A stretch of DNA of 46,321 nucleotides from Paludibacteraceae bacterium (GCA_017527495.1 JAFXPY010000011.1:1-46321); one strand, 5' to 3'. Positions 17,737 to 27,112 are shown, counted from the first letter of the stretch. Notes: generated by a model not told the origin, from the sequence alone. Made by a program: numbers and translations.

Positions 17737-17969
17737 TAAAGTTTCCCACTAATGTTCAATAGAACTTTTATTTAGATTATACCCCGTAGGGGTTCCCTTT
17801 TAATAGCATTAATATTGATAGTCTGCGTTATTTCCCGTTAGGGAATATCTTTTAAATTCATTTTTTCGACATAGAAATTCCCTACGGGAAATCAATGGAT
17901 AAATATAATCCGCTATCCTATTAAAAGATAATCGCTACGCGATAATATTTATACAAGTGGGAAACTTTA
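17737..17969 (+). mobile_element. MITE-like element, copy A (233 bp)
   Basis: Terminal inverted repeats are TAAAGTTTCCCACT (17737-17750) and AGTGGGAAACTTTA (17956-17969), a perfect 14-bp match. Inside are four hairpins: ACCCC-GTA-GGGGT (17781-17793), TTCCC-GTTA-GGGAA (17832-17845), TTCCC-TAC-GGGAA (17878-17890) and ATCGC-TAC-GCGAT (17931-17943), with TTTTAATAG / CTATTAAAAG boxes between them. It carries no ORF. Full copies recur at 27113-27342 and 39343-39575, and a half copy at 14237-14379. Confidence 0.8.
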
Positions 17970-18023
17970 ATTATTTAAGAAAACGAATTCTCTGTTTTCT
18001 CTGCTTTCTCTGCGGACAACTTT

Positions 18024-18064
18024 TAGAAAACGAATCTGACCAATAGGGGAGAAAAATTTGTTTA
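18024..18064. repeat. 41-bp direct repeat, right copy
   Basis: It is the partner of 17622-17662 and continues into AATTCGTTTAATTTG-type low-complexity sequence up to 18100. Confidence 0.8.
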
Positions 18065-18112
18065 ATTCGTTTAATTTGTTTAATTCGTGAACCTTTTTAG
18101 AAAACAACAAAT

Positions 18113-18129
18113 GTCGGATAGTATCCGAC
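18113..18129. repeat. GTCGGATA-G-TATCCGAC palindrome, left boundary of the 67-bp array
   Basis: An 8-bp inverted repeat with one central base, followed by CACAATTAAC and then GTCTTGAAAATTT. The same order occurs at 18481-18494 (perfect 14-bp GTCGGATATCCGAC) and after it, so the 67-bp array has similar sequence on both sides. Confidence 0.75.
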
Positions 18130-18198
18130 ACAATTAACGTTGTTTTAACAAAATTGTCTTGAAAATTTATTGTTTAAATGTAGGGGAGATAAGTTTAA

Positions 18199-18434
18199 GG
18201 GCTGCGGCAATACCATTGCCGCATTTATAAAAACAATGTTAGATGATTTGAGGCAGTGGAAGGGAGGGCTTCAGCAATACCATTGCCGCATTTATAAAAA
18301 CAATGTTAGATGGTTTGAAGCGGTGGAAAGAAGGGCTGCGGCAATACCATTGCCGCATTTATAAAAACAATGTTAGATGATTTGAGGCAGTGGAAGGGAG
18401 GGCTGCGGCAATAACATTGCCGCATTTATATAAA
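18199..18434. repeat. Tandem array of 67-bp units each holding a GCGGCAAT hairpin
   Basis: Units start at 18199, 18266, 18333 and 18400 (last one partial, to about 18434); the period is exactly 67 nt. Each has GCGGCAAT-ACC-ATTGCCGC or a close variant (perfect in units 1 and 3, loop AAC in unit 4, imperfect left arm in unit 2), then TTTATAAAAACAATGTTAGATG and a purine-rich GGCAGTGGAAGGGAGGGCT stretch. I see no gene in it. Confidence 0.85.
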
Positions 18435-18480
18435 CGACAATAGATGTTTATGCGTCCGACAATTTAAGAAAATGACAAAT

Positions 18481-18494
18481 GTCGGATATCCGAC
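18481..18494. repeat. Perfect palindrome GTCGGATATCCGAC, right boundary of the 67-bp array
   Basis: It is the partner of 18113-18129. The following 50 bp (ACAATTAAC, ATGTCTTGAA, TTTTGAAAATTT) resemble the sequence after the left copy. It lies 61 bp upstream of the nadC -33 box. Confidence 0.75.
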
Positions 18495-18554
18495 ACAATT
18501 AACAAAAATGTCTTGAATTGTTTTGAAAATTTTTGTTTGGTATTGTTTTCTATA

Positions 18555-18586
18555 TTTGTTAATTTGGATAAAAAGTATTAATTTTG
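18555..18586 (+). promoter_or_regulatory. Bacteroidetes-type promoter of nadC
   Basis: TTTG (18555-18558), a 20-nt spacer, then TAATTTTG (18579-18586). The start codon is 40 nt downstream. Confidence 0.8.
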
Positions 18587-18625
18587 CAGTGTAGAAATTT
18601 GGCTTAATTGAAAAAGGATAATAAT

Positions 18626-19471
18626 ATGGACAAAGAATTGTTAAAGGTGCAAATACGTCAATGGTTTGCTGAGGATATTGGCGATGGTGACCACACCTCA
18701 CTATCTTGTATTCCTGCCACAGCGGAGGGTACGAGTCAGTTGATCATCAAAGAAGAGGGCATACTTGCCGGTGTTGAAGTGGCAAAAGTAGTGTTCGAGA
18801 CATTTGACCCTACTCTGCAGATGGAGACATATATCAATGATGGTGCGCATGTAAAACCCGGTGATATTGCATTTCGAGTTAGCGGCAAAGTGCTTTCATT
18901 GCTGCAAACGGAGCGTTTGATGCTGAATATCATGCAGCGCATGAGTGGTGTGGCAACGACGACGCATCGTTATGTTGAGCGTCTGGAGGGCACCGGCACA
19001 CGAGTGCTCGACACGCGCAAGACAACACCCGGTCTGCGATTGCTTGAAAAAGAGGCAGTGCATATCGGTGGTGGCACAAATCACCGCATCGGGCTGTACG
19101 ACATGATCTTGCTCAAAGACAATCATGTTGATTTTGCCGGCGGAATAGAGCAAGCCATCACACGCGCGCAGCAATACTGCAAAGAAAAGGGCAAGAACCT
19201 GAAGATAGAAATCGAGGTGCGCAATTTCGATGAAATAAATGAGGTGCTCCGTGTTGGTGGTGTTGACCGCATTATGCTTGACAACTTCACCCCGGAAAAC
19301 ACAAAGAAAGCCGTTGAGCTCATCAACCATCGCTTTGAGACAGAGTCGTCGGGCGGAATAACTATCGACACATTGCGTGATTACGCACTTTGCGGTGTGG
19401 ATTTCATTTCCGTCGGTGCGCTGACACACTCGGTTAAGAGCCTTGACATGAGTTTCAAAGCAGTGAAATAA
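18626..19471 (+). CDS. nadC: Nicotinate-nucleotide pyrophosphorylase (carboxylating)
   Basis: NadC converts quinolinate and PRPP to nicotinate mononucleotide in de novo NAD synthesis. The protein has 281 residues from ATG 18626, preceded by AAAAAGGA; an in-frame TTG at 18608 is less likely. Motifs are EDIGDGDHTS near the N-terminus, LNIMQRMSGVATTT, DTRKTTPGLR (PRPP/quinolinate contact), GGGTNHRIGLYDMILLKDNH and the C-terminal barrel ending GVDFISVGALTHS. Its length is normal for the family. It stands alone with its own promoter; nadA/nadB are not in the window. Confidence 0.95.
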   Translation: MDKELLKVQIRQWFAEDIGDGDHTSLSCIPATAEGTSQLIIKEEGILAGVEVAKVVFETFDPTLQMETYINDGAHVKPGDIAFRVSGKVLSLLQTERLMLNIMQRMSGVATTTHRYVERLEGTGTRVLDTRKTTPGLRLLEKEAVHIGGGTNHRIGLYDMILLKDNHVDFAGGIEQAITRAQQYCKEKGKNLKIEIEVRNFDEINEVLRVGGVDRIMLDNFTPENTKKAVELINHRFETESSGGITIDTLRDYALCGVDFISVGALTHSVKSLDMSFKAVK

Positions 19472-19518
19472 TTTTTTTTAAGTTTTGCATATTAATGGAA
19501 CCTTAATATCTCGGCGTT

Positions 19519-19653
19519 CAACGGCGATAGCCGTTGCATATTAATAGATATAATCAAGATTACAAATACAACAACCACGGAGTGGTTGCACATTGCCAAA
19601 CATTTGAATAGATTACAAAGTAAATAATTTTAATATGCAACCGCTAACGCGGT
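19519..19653. repeat. Hairpin cluster H2, inverted relative of cluster H1
   Basis: Palindromes: CAACGGC-GATA-GCCGTTG (19519-19536), CAACCAC-GGA-GTGGTTG (19572-19588) and ACCGC-TAAC-GCGGT (19640-19653). The order, the arms and spacers such as AGATATAATCAAGATTACAA are the reverse complement of 13999-14133, so the two are copies of one element in opposite directions. It fills the spacer between nadC and the aminopeptidase; the rest of 19472-19716 is AT-rich without a clear promoter. Confidence 0.75.
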
Positions 19654-19716
19654 AGGAAAATATTTATAACTCAATTTTGATGTAAGAAACTTTAATTAAT
19701 AACAGGAAATAACAAT

Positions 19717-21495
19717 ATGACAACAAATAATGAACACTTGAATCATTTGCGCAAGCAGATGAAGCAACATGGTTTGGCAGCCTTTATCACTACCGGCAGT
19801 GATGCTCACGGCAGTGAGTATTTTGCCGACCATTGGAAGGAGATGGAATGGGTGTCGGGTTTCACGGGTGAAGCCGGAACGGCACTGATTACGCTCAACG
19901 ACGCTTTCATTTGGACTGATTCGCGCTACTATCTCCAAGCCGGAATAGAGCTTGCAAACAGCGGGTTTGAACTGATGAGAGACGGAGAACTCACCACGCC
20001 TACTATTCCACAATATCTATATTCGCATCTTCACAATGGCGACATAGTGGGAATAAACGCCGAATTGTTTTCATGCAATGCCTTTGGCGCAATAAGAAAT
20101 GAATTGGCAGAATTCGGCATACAGCTACAGAGCAGCGACCTGATTGGTCAGTTGTGGAAAGACCGTCCACAGATACCTACCAACACTCTATATGCTTACG
20201 ATGAGAAATATGCCGGACAGAGTGTGGCAGACAAACTTGCTCTTGTGCGTAAAGACATGAAGGCGCGCCGTGCTGATTGTTATGTAACCTCTGCACTTGA
20301 CGAGATTGCATGGTTGCTGAATATCAGAGGAACGGATGTTGAGTTCAACCCTGTAGTAATCAGTTTTGTTGTGCTCGACATGGAGAGTTGCACACTTTTC
20401 GTCACACCGGAAAAAATCACTCCGGAGGCGATACAATACTTTGTGAAAAACAAAATCGGCGTTGGCGACTACAATCATATCTATCAGGCTCTGCGCCGCA
20501 TAGAAACAGACAAAACAATACTCTTTGACGGTTCGAAACTCAATGAAGCACTTTATGAAGCATTGCCACAGGACTGCAAAAAGCTCAATCAGCAATCGCC
20601 TATTATGGTTCCAAAGGCAAAGAAAAACGCCGTTGAGCTTGACGGTGAGCGCAGAGCAATGGTCAAAGATGGTGTGGCTCTGACGCGTTTCTTTATGTGG
20701 ATTGAAAGGACGATAGGCAAGGAGCGACTGACTGAATACGACCTTGGCGTCAAGCTGCATGAGTTCCGTGCCGAGCAAGAGAATTTTGTTGAAGAGAGTT
20801 TTGGCACTATAGCCGGCTATATGGGCAATGGTGCTATCGTACACTACTCCGCTTCCAAAGAAGGTTCGTCTGTTGTTGAGCCGCACGGCATGCTCCTTGT
20901 TGATTCTGGCGGTCAGTATCTCGATGGTACGACCGACATCACACGCACAATATGTTTAGACACTCCAACAGAGCAAATGAAGCACGACTACACACTTGTG
21001 CTGAAAGGTCATTTGGCTCTCGGTCGTGCTAAATTCCCTTACGGAACACGCGGAGCACAACTCGATGCTTTGGCTCGTCAGTTCCTATGGCAGGAAGGAC
21101 TGTCGTACGGACATGGCACAGGACATGGTGTAGGTCATTTCTTGAGTTGCCACGAAGGACCACAAAACATACGACTCAACGAGAACCCGGCAATACTTGA
21201 AATCGGAATGATAGTTTCCAACGAACCCGGACTATATCGCACTGACAAATGGGGAATAAGGATTGAAAACCTCGTAACTGTGGTTCCTGCAGAGACAACA
21301 GAGTTTGGCGAGTTCTTGAAATTCGAGACACTCACACTATTCCCTTACGACACCCGACTGATTGACAAATCAATGCTTTCTGCTGACGACATAGAATGGG
21401 TCAACAACTATCAGCAACGAGTGTTCGACACTATAAGTCCATTGCTCAACGAAGAGGAAAAAGCATGGCTCAAAGACAAATGTTCAAAAATATAA
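19717..21495 (+). CDS. Aminopeptidase P family (M24B Xaa-Pro aminopeptidase)
   Basis: The 592-residue cytosolic enzyme has two creatinase-like N-terminal domains and a C-terminal pita-bread metallopeptidase domain (three-domain type like eukaryotic XPNPEP1). Two-metal ligands are visible: the Asp pair in LVDSGGQYLDGTTDITRT, His in GTGHGVGHFLSCHEGP, Glu in NEPGLY and Glu in IRIENLV. It removes N-terminal residues ahead of proline. It is first in a rightward run with argS (6-bp gap) and a methyltransferase. Confidence 0.93.
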   Translation: MTTNNEHLNHLRKQMKQHGLAAFITTGSDAHGSEYFADHWKEMEWVSGFTGEAGTALITLNDAFIWTDSRYYLQAGIELANSGFELMRDGELTTPTIPQYLYSHLHNGDIVGINAELFSCNAFGAIRNELAEFGIQLQSSDLIGQLWKDRPQIPTNTLYAYDEKYAGQSVADKLALVRKDMKARRADCYVTSALDEIAWLLNIRGTDVEFNPVVISFVVLDMESCTLFVTPEKITPEAIQYFVKNKIGVGDYNHIYQALRRIETDKTILFDGSKLNEALYEALPQDCKKLNQQSPIMVPKAKKNAVELDGERRAMVKDGVALTRFFMWIERTIGKERLTEYDLGVKLHEFRAEQENFVEESFGTIAGYMGNGAIVHYSASKEGSSVVEPHGMLLVDSGGQYLDGTTDITRTICLDTPTEQMKHDYTLVLKGHLALGRAKFPYGTRGAQLDALARQFLWQEGLSYGHGTGHGVGHFLSCHEGPQNIRLNENPAILEIGMIVSNEPGLYRTDKWGIRIENLVTVVPAETTEFGEFLKFETLTLFPYDTRLIDKSMLSADDIEWVNNYQQRVFDTISPLLNEEEKAWLKDKCSKI

Positions 21496-21501
21496 AACGA
21501 A

Positions 21502-23286
21502 ATGACAATTACAGAAACACTGACAGCGCATATTCAACAAGCCCTAAAAGAACTTTACCAACTTGAAGCAACAGAATCGCAGATACAGTTGCAGAAAACA
21601 AAAAAAGAATTTGAAGGCAACATCACCTTAGTTACCTTTCCGTTTGTGAAGGCAGCCCGTAAAGCGCCCGAAATGGTCGGACAGGAGATAGGCAACTACC
21701 TCTGCGAACACACCACGGAAGTGGCAAGTTTCAATGTTGTTAAAGGCTTTTTGAACATCAATATCGACAAAGGCTTTTGGATTGACACACTCGCCGACAT
21801 CGATGAAAACGATAGTTTTGGTCTGACCCCATCGACCGAACAGAGTCCTCTCGTGATGATTGAATACTCATCGCCCAACACCAACAAGCCTCTGCATTTG
21901 GGTCATATACGCAACAACCTGCTTGGTTACTCATTGGCTCAAATCATGAAAGCCAACGGCAATAGGGTTGTGAAAACAAATATAGTCAACGACCGCGGCA
22001 TACATATCTGCAAGTCGATGCTTGCATGGAAACTCTTCGGCAACGGCGAGACACCCGAATCGACAGGTAAGAAAGGCGACCACCTTGTGGGTGATTACTA
22101 TGTGAGATTCGACATCGAATACAAGAAACAAATCAAAGAACTCACCGACAAGGGATTGGACGAAGAGACAGCCAAAAAAGAAGCCCCTCTAATCAAACAA
22201 GCACAAGAGATGCTCGTCATGTGGGAAGAAGGCGACAAAGAAGTGAGAGAGCTCTGGAACATGATGAACTCATGGGTTTATGCCGGTTTCGACGAGTCAT
22301 ACAAAGCTCTTGGAGTTGATTTCGACAAGATATATTACGAAAGCAACACCTATCTCATCGGCAAAAAAGAAGTAGAGAGAGGACTTCAGCAAGGACTGTT
22401 CTACAAAAAAGACGACGGCTCAGTGTGGGTCGATCTGACTTCCAAAGGACTTGATCATAAGTTGCTCATTCGTCAAGATGGTACTTCAGTGTATATGACA
22501 CAGGACATCGGCACTGCCAAAATGCGCTATGAAGACTACCCTATCGACAAAATGATTTATGTTGTCGGCAACGAACAAGAATATCATTTCAAGGTACTCA
22601 GTTTGGTTCTTGACATGCTCGGATTTAAGTTTGGCAAAGACCTTGTTCATTTCTCTTACGGCATGGTGGAACTGCCTAACGGCAAGATGAAAAGCCGCGA
22701 GGGTACGGTGGTTGATGCCGACGACTTGATTGCCAGCATGATTGAAGAGGCCAAGACAATAAGCGAGGACAAAGTGAACAAACTGACCGACATCACACCT
22801 GACGAGGCCAATGAGATTGCCCGCATAGTGGCTTTGGGAGCATTGAAATACTTTATTCTGAAAGTTGATCCGCGCAAAAACATGCTCTTCAACCCCGAAG
22901 AATCAATAGATTTCAATGGCAACACCGGGCCTTTCATTCAATACACCTATGCACGCATTCAATCTGTTCTTCGCAAAGCGCAACAATTGGAAAACAAATC
23001 GACAATAGGCATAGGCATTTCAGAAAAAGAGACCGAACTCATACAGCACCTTGCTGATTTTCCGGCAATAGTGAAACAAGCCGGACAAGAATACAGCCCT
23101 GCTGTTATTGCCAACTACACTTACGACCTCGTAAAAGAATTCAATCAGTTCTACCACGATTTCAGCATATTAGGCGAGCAAGACGAGGCAGTGCGGTCAT
23201 TCAGAATCACGCTCACACGCGCAACAGGCAAGGTGATTAAGACAGCAATGAGCCTGCTTGGAATTGAAGTGCCACAACGCATGTAA
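21502..23286 (+). CDS. argS: Arginyl-tRNA synthetase
   Basis: The 594-residue class I synthetase charges tRNA-Arg. An N-terminal additional domain (residues 1-110) precedes the catalytic core with the HIGH motif in SSPNTNKPLHLGHIRNN. A KMSKS-region motif GKMKSREGT follows (around residue 396), then the anticodon-binding helical domain with the DALR-type end. Length is typical. It is tightly packed: 6 bp after the aminopeptidase and 1 bp before the next start. Confidence 0.97.
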   Translation: MTITETLTAHIQQALKELYQLEATESQIQLQKTKKEFEGNITLVTFPFVKAARKAPEMVGQEIGNYLCEHTTEVASFNVVKGFLNINIDKGFWIDTLADIDENDSFGLTPSTEQSPLVMIEYSSPNTNKPLHLGHIRNNLLGYSLAQIMKANGNRVVKTNIVNDRGIHICKSMLAWKLFGNGETPESTGKKGDHLVGDYYVRFDIEYKKQIKELTDKGLDEETAKKEAPLIKQAQEMLVMWEEGDKEVRELWNMMNSWVYAGFDESYKALGVDFDKIYYESNTYLIGKKEVERGLQQGLFYKKDDGSVWVDLTSKGLDHKLLIRQDGTSVYMTQDIGTAKMRYEDYPIDKMIYVVGNEQEYHFKVLSLVLDMLGFKFGKDLVHFSYGMVELPNGKMKSREGTVVDADDLIASMIEEAKTISEDKVNKLTDITPDEANEIARIVALGALKYFILKVDPRKNMLFNPEESIDFNGNTGPFIQYTYARIQSVLRKAQQLENKSTIGIGISEKETELIQHLADFPAIVKQAGQEYSPAVIANYTYDLVKEFNQFYHDFSILGEQDEAVRSFRITLTRATGKVIKTAMSLLGIEVPQRM

Positions 23287-23287
23287 G

Positions 23288-24466
23288 ATGGATTTACAAG
23301 AATTCATAATACAACACCAAGATGATGATGTCAATCTCTTGGCACTGAAAAGAGAGTCATATCCGCAAATCTCAACGGCGGATATGACTTTTGCATTACA
23401 GCAGATTGAGGGACGGCAGAAATGCCAACATAAACTGCCTACTTTCTATGCCAATCAGCTCCTGCTCTACCCCGTCAGACTGTCAGTAGAGCAATGTTCG
23501 TCAGAACAAACGGCAAAATACAAACAAAAGATTGCTTCACTTACATGTGAATGTAAGACATCATTTGCCGACCTCACAGCCGGTTTTGGTATCGACACTT
23601 TCTGGCTGTCAGAAATTTTCGATAAGGCATACTATGTCGAACAAAACGCCGAACTATGCAAAATAGCTCAGCACAACTATGACGCTCTCGGACGAAAAAA
23701 CATCATTGTCGGTAACCACACAGCAGAAGAGTACTTACAATCTGCCATTCACCACGATTTGATTTTCATCGATCCGGCACGACGCAACAAAGCAGGGAAA
23801 AAAGTTGTTAAATTAGAAGATTGCCAACCTAACCTACTCAACTTATGGCCGGAGATACAATCAAAAAGCACATATCAAATGGTGAAACTCTCACCTATGA
23901 TAGACCTCAAAGAAATCAGTAAACAGCTCAATCCACAACAAATACATGTCGTAAGTATCAACAACGAGTGTAAAGAAATCATTGCAGTATGCCAAACAGA
24001 AAAGACCTTAGAGCCCACGACGACATATTGTGTTAATATCCAAGGCGAGAAAAAGGATGTGTTGTTTTTTTCAGCCGAGCAAGAGCATTCATGCGAGATA
24101 ACTTACGCCACAGAACTGAAAAAGTACATATACGAGCCTAATGGGTCGATAATGAAAGGGGGAGCATATCGCTTGATTGCACATCGCTACAATTTGGAAA
24201 AACTGTCTGCCAACACACACCTCTATACTTCAAATGAATTAGTGAGTGATTTTCCGGGAAGGATATGGAAAGTTGAAGGTCAGTACGACAAACGAGACAA
24301 TCTCAAACAAGCCAATGTCGTAACGCGCAATTACCCGCTGTCGGCAGAGCAGCTCAAGAAAAAGCTCAAAATCAGAGATGGCGGGGATATTTACATTATC
24401 GGCACTACCCTCGGCAAAAAAGCAATAGTGGTGAAAGGAGTTAGTAAGGTGAAAAATGAAAGGTGA
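23288..24466 (+). CDS. Class I SAM-dependent methyltransferase with THUMP-like domain
   Basis: The protein has 392 residues from ATG 23288, which is 1 bp past the argS stop. An in-frame TTG inside argS would add 10 residues and is less likely. The SAM-binding start is SFADLTAGFGIDTFWLSEIFDKAYYVEQN (glycine loop at about 96-101), and LIFIDPARRNKAGKK is the motif IV region with an acidic-Pro signature. The C-terminal third (LVSDFPGRIWKVEG, KIRDGGDIYIIGTT) fits the THUMP-like domain of a Bacteroidetes family annotated as RNA methyltransferase-like. The substrate is unknown; the place behind argS hints at RNA. Confidence 0.8.
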   Translation: MDLQEFIIQHQDDDVNLLALKRESYPQISTADMTFALQQIEGRQKCQHKLPTFYANQLLLYPVRLSVEQCSSEQTAKYKQKIASLTCECKTSFADLTAGFGIDTFWLSEIFDKAYYVEQNAELCKIAQHNYDALGRKNIIVGNHTAEEYLQSAIHHDLIFIDPARRNKAGKKVVKLEDCQPNLLNLWPEIQSKSTYQMVKLSPMIDLKEISKQLNPQQIHVVSINNECKEIIAVCQTEKTLEPTTTYCVNIQGEKKDVLFFSAEQEHSCEITYATELKKYIYEPNGSIMKGGAYRLIAHRYNLEKLSANTHLYTSNELVSDFPGRIWKVEGQYDKRDNLKQANVVTRNYPLSAEQLKKKLKIRDGGDIYIIGTTLGKKAIVVKGVSKVKNER

Positions 24467-24506
24467 AAGGAAGTTCTTCGATTTTTCGATTTTCGACACT
24501 TCAAAA

Positions 24507-25949
24507 TCATTTCTTTACAAACACGGCATAGCCTTTGGTTTTGAGCAAGAAATTAGTTGTTTCTTGTATGTTCCATTCTGTTTGTGTTGTTCCTGTTTCT
24601 ATTGTCTCACTATTGAGCCACTGCACATATTGTCCGGGCGTTATGTCTTTCACACTGATTGTTGCCTCTTCGCCAAAATTGAGTAAGACAAGAACCTCGC
24701 TGTCGCCTTTTTTTCGCAAAAAGGCAAGAATGGCTTTGTTGTCGCACTCAAGGATTTGCATCTCGCCACGCTCCGACTCATTGCCGTGCGAAAGAGCAGC
24801 CTGCGTATGCTTCAGAGCACATAGAGTTGCAATGGTGTTTTGCATTTTTTTGTTGGGCGACGCCCAATTGATGGTTTGTTTCTCCCAAGGATAAATGATA
24901 GCACGATGTCCTATTTCCTGACCATTATATATGAGAGGCATTCCATAGGCTGTAAATTCAAAGACGGTTAACAAATAGATATTGTCGGACATGTATTGCC
25001 AGTAATTCTTGCCATTTTCATTGTCATCATGGTTGGTTAGATAGACCATGCGGTCAAGAGTGGTCTTGTAATTGCTGTTGAGATAGAGATTGTTGATTGC
25101 CGTTTTGAGAGTCTGCGAAATCTTTGCTTTCCCTTGGCTGCGCAGAGTGGTGTTCAGTCGCCACGCATAGTCGAAATCGAAACCGCAACCATAGAGACGA
25201 CTCTGGTCGGCAAAATCGGCCTCACCCATAATCGTTATAGTCTTGTTAGGTTTATGATTTTTCAGTTCAGGAATGGCGCGTTTCCAAAAATCTGCCGGTA
25301 TTTCCGATGATGAGACATAATCGCAACGGAAGCCATCTATATCACCTTCATCTATCCAATATTTCATTGCCTGAATCATGGCATCTTGCGTTACTGTTTC
25401 GTTCATTGCAAGTTGCAAGACGTCACTATATGCGTTTGGATGTTTGATTTCACCATTCTCCCACACATAATATTCAGGATGTTCGATAACCCACACAGCA
25501 CCTACACCGGTGTGATTAGGCACCCAATCGAGCCACACCTCCATACCAAGAGCATGGGCACGCTGAACAAACTGCTTGAAGTCGTCCATCTTACCATATT
25601 TCGACCATACGGAATAGTAGTCTTTTGGAGCATAAGGGCTCGGATAGGTGGCAAATTTTTGGTCACCACGCTCATGAATAGGCATCAGCCACACAATATC
25701 TATTCCGAGCGAACGCAGTTCAACGAGCCGTGCTGCGGCAGCATTGAGAGTGCCGGCAGTGGTGAAAGAGAGCAAATCCATCTCGTAAATAATACGATTT
25801 GTTGGAGCAACAGGACGAGTATTACTCACATTGAGTTGAGTTGTTGCACCTATGGTTTGAATTTCCTGCGGTGCTTTGAGTTCTTCTTGCTTGCAACCAA
25901 ACAACAATACAGCAATAAAAAGCAAGAAACAGCGAAAAATGTTTTTCAT
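24507..25949 (-). CDS. GH13 alpha-amylase family lipoprotein
   Basis: The protein has 480 residues from ATG 25949; a GTG 12 codons upstream is weaker. Lipoprotein signal FLLFIAVLLFGC gives an acylated Cys at residue 19. The catalytic barrel has region I DWVPNHTG, nucleophile Asp210 in GFRCDYVS, acid/base Glu243 in IMGEADF and Asp308 in NHDDNENG, a complete GH13 set. It should cut alpha-glucans at the cell surface or periplasm. No susC/susD neighbours are present, so it is not in a classical polysaccharide-utilisation locus here. It follows the DUF4293 gene by 42 bp. Confidence 0.9.
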   Translation of the reverse strand: MKNIFRCFLLFIAVLLFGCKQEELKAPQEIQTIGATTQLNVSNTRPVAPTNRIIYEMDLLSFTTAGTLNAAAARLVELRSLGIDIVWLMPIHERGDQKFATYPSPYAPKDYYSVWSKYGKMDDFKQFVQRAHALGMEVWLDWVPNHTGVGAVWVIEHPEYYVWENGEIKHPNAYSDVLQLAMNETVTQDAMIQAMKYWIDEGDIDGFRCDYVSSSEIPADFWKRAIPELKNHKPNKTITIMGEADFADQSRLYGCGFDFDYAWRLNTTLRSQGKAKISQTLKTAINNLYLNSNYKTTLDRMVYLTNHDDNENGKNYWQYMSDNIYLLTVFEFTAYGMPLIYNGQEIGHRAIIYPWEKQTINWASPNKKMQNTIATLCALKHTQAALSHGNESERGEMQILECDNKAILAFLRKKGDSEVLVLLNFGEEATISVKDITPGQYVQWLNSETIETGTTQTEWNIQETTNFLLKTKGYAVFVKK

Positions 25950-25991
25950 TGGGCTATAATGATTGGGATGACAAACCTCTATCACTTATCG

Positions 25992-26501
25992 TTAGCGGAT
26001 TCGATTCATTGAGCGTATCAACGCTTCGTCTTTCAATATTCCACGAAGGGCAAGCACGGTAAGTATCACACTGACTAACGGGATACAAGCAGGCACTTCG
26101 ACAGTATAATCATTGGCAAAGACAGATTCTGTGTTGAGAGCCAACCATGAGTACCATGCCAGCAGAGCGTAATAGCCTAACATAAGTATGATATTGACCA
26201 CACAAAGTCGGGCCTGAGCGATGCGATGTTTGTACAAGAAAATTGTGATAAGTGCAATCAGGGGATAGATGATTGAAATCAGAGTCAGTCCCCAGTTGGT
26301 CATGCCACTGACAGACTGAGGTTCGTCCAATTCCTGACCATGTGCAAAGGTTTGTTCAAGACCTTTTATGCCGATTTCGTACTGACATATATTGCTACCT
26401 CCATTTTGCATATTGTCTAATGTCATTACAGGAAAGAAGCATAGCAATATGCCGCCTATAAAGACTAAAAATAACCATAGAGATTGTGTGCGTTGTATCA
26501 T
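25992..26501 (-). CDS. DUF4293 family membrane protein
   Basis: The protein has 169 residues with four hydrophobic segments (about 8-25, 68-88, 97-120, 135-155) and the family start MIQRTQSLWLFLVF. This is a Bacteroidetes-specific inner-membrane family of unknown function. It sits 12 bp downstream of the wlbB-like gene and ends 42 bp before the GH13 gene. Confidence 0.85.
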   Translation of the reverse strand: MIQRTQSLWLFLVFIGGILLCFFPVMTLDNMQNGGSNICQYEIGIKGLEQTFAHGQELDEPQSVSGMTNWGLTLISIIYPLIALITIFLYKHRIAQARLCVVNIILMLGYYALLAWYSWLALNTESVFANDYTVEVPACIPLVSVILTVLALRGILKDEALIRSMNRIR

Positions 26502-26513
26502 AGTTTTACTAAA

Positions 26514-27089
26514 TTATATTAATCTTACTTCATCATTTTTCAATTCATATTTTTCGCCTGTTGCAGGGCAAATAGCCTGACCTTTTTCGTTGAAATGCAG
26601 TTTCTCACCATAGCGACTTACCCAGCCTATTCTGCGAGCCGGATTACCAACCATCAGAGCGTATGGCTTGACATCTTTGGTAACGACGCTACCGGCACCT
26701 ATCAAGGCATACTCACCTATTTCATGTCCACAAACTATAGTGGCATTGGCTCCTACTGATGCACCGCGATGAATCAGCGTTTGACGATATTCGTTCTTGC
26801 GGCTCACATGGCTTCGTGGGTTAATCACATTGGTGAATACCATCGACGGACCGAGAAAGACATCGTCTTCACAAATCACACCGGTATAGACCGACACATT
26901 ATTCTGTATCTTCACATTATTGCCAAGAACGACATCAGGCGAAATGACTACATTCTGACCTATATTGCAACGCTCGCCTATCCGACAACCGCTCATGACA
27001 TGCGAGAAATGCCAAATATGTGTACCTTTTCCTATCTCGCAACCCTCATCAATATATGATGATTCATGTACATAATAATCTTTTTCCAT
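26514..27089 (-). CDS. Hexapeptide-repeat N-acetyltransferase (WlbB/WbpD-like)
   Basis: The 191-residue left-handed beta-helix protein has [LIV]-G-x4 repeats from about residue 14 to 110 ([25 protein letters not shown]), the acetyl-CoA-site stretch [25 protein letters not shown] and VGNPARRIG. It resembles UDP-2-acetamido-3-amino-2,3-dideoxyglucuronate N-acetyltransferases that make sugars for surface polysaccharide. No other sugar-pathway genes are adjacent, so the exact substrate is open. The upstream spacer is filled by MITE-like copy B, with no TAnnTTTG promoter visible on this strand. Confidence 0.85.
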   Translation of the reverse strand: MEKDYYVHESSYIDEGCEIGKGTHIWHFSHVMSGCRIGERCNIGQNVVISPDVVLGNNVKIQNNVSVYTGVICEDDVFLGPSMVFTNVINPRSHVSRKNEYRQTLIHRGASVGANATIVCGHEIGEYALIGAGSVVTKDVKPYALMVGNPARRIGWVSRYGEKLHFNEKGQAICPATGEKYELKNDEVRLI

Positions 27090-27112
27090 AAATTTTCTAT
27101 CTACTACTTAAC

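Noticed and set aside
18170-18364. Short ORF across the 67-bp array
   Set aside because: It reads only through the tandem repeat and has no ribosome site or similarity; it is a by-product of the repeat.
18199-18434. CRISPR array or integron attC array in the 67-bp repeats
   Set aside because: Units are contiguous without unique spacers, so not CRISPR. There are no cassette ORFs between units, no attC core sites and no integrase, so not an integron.
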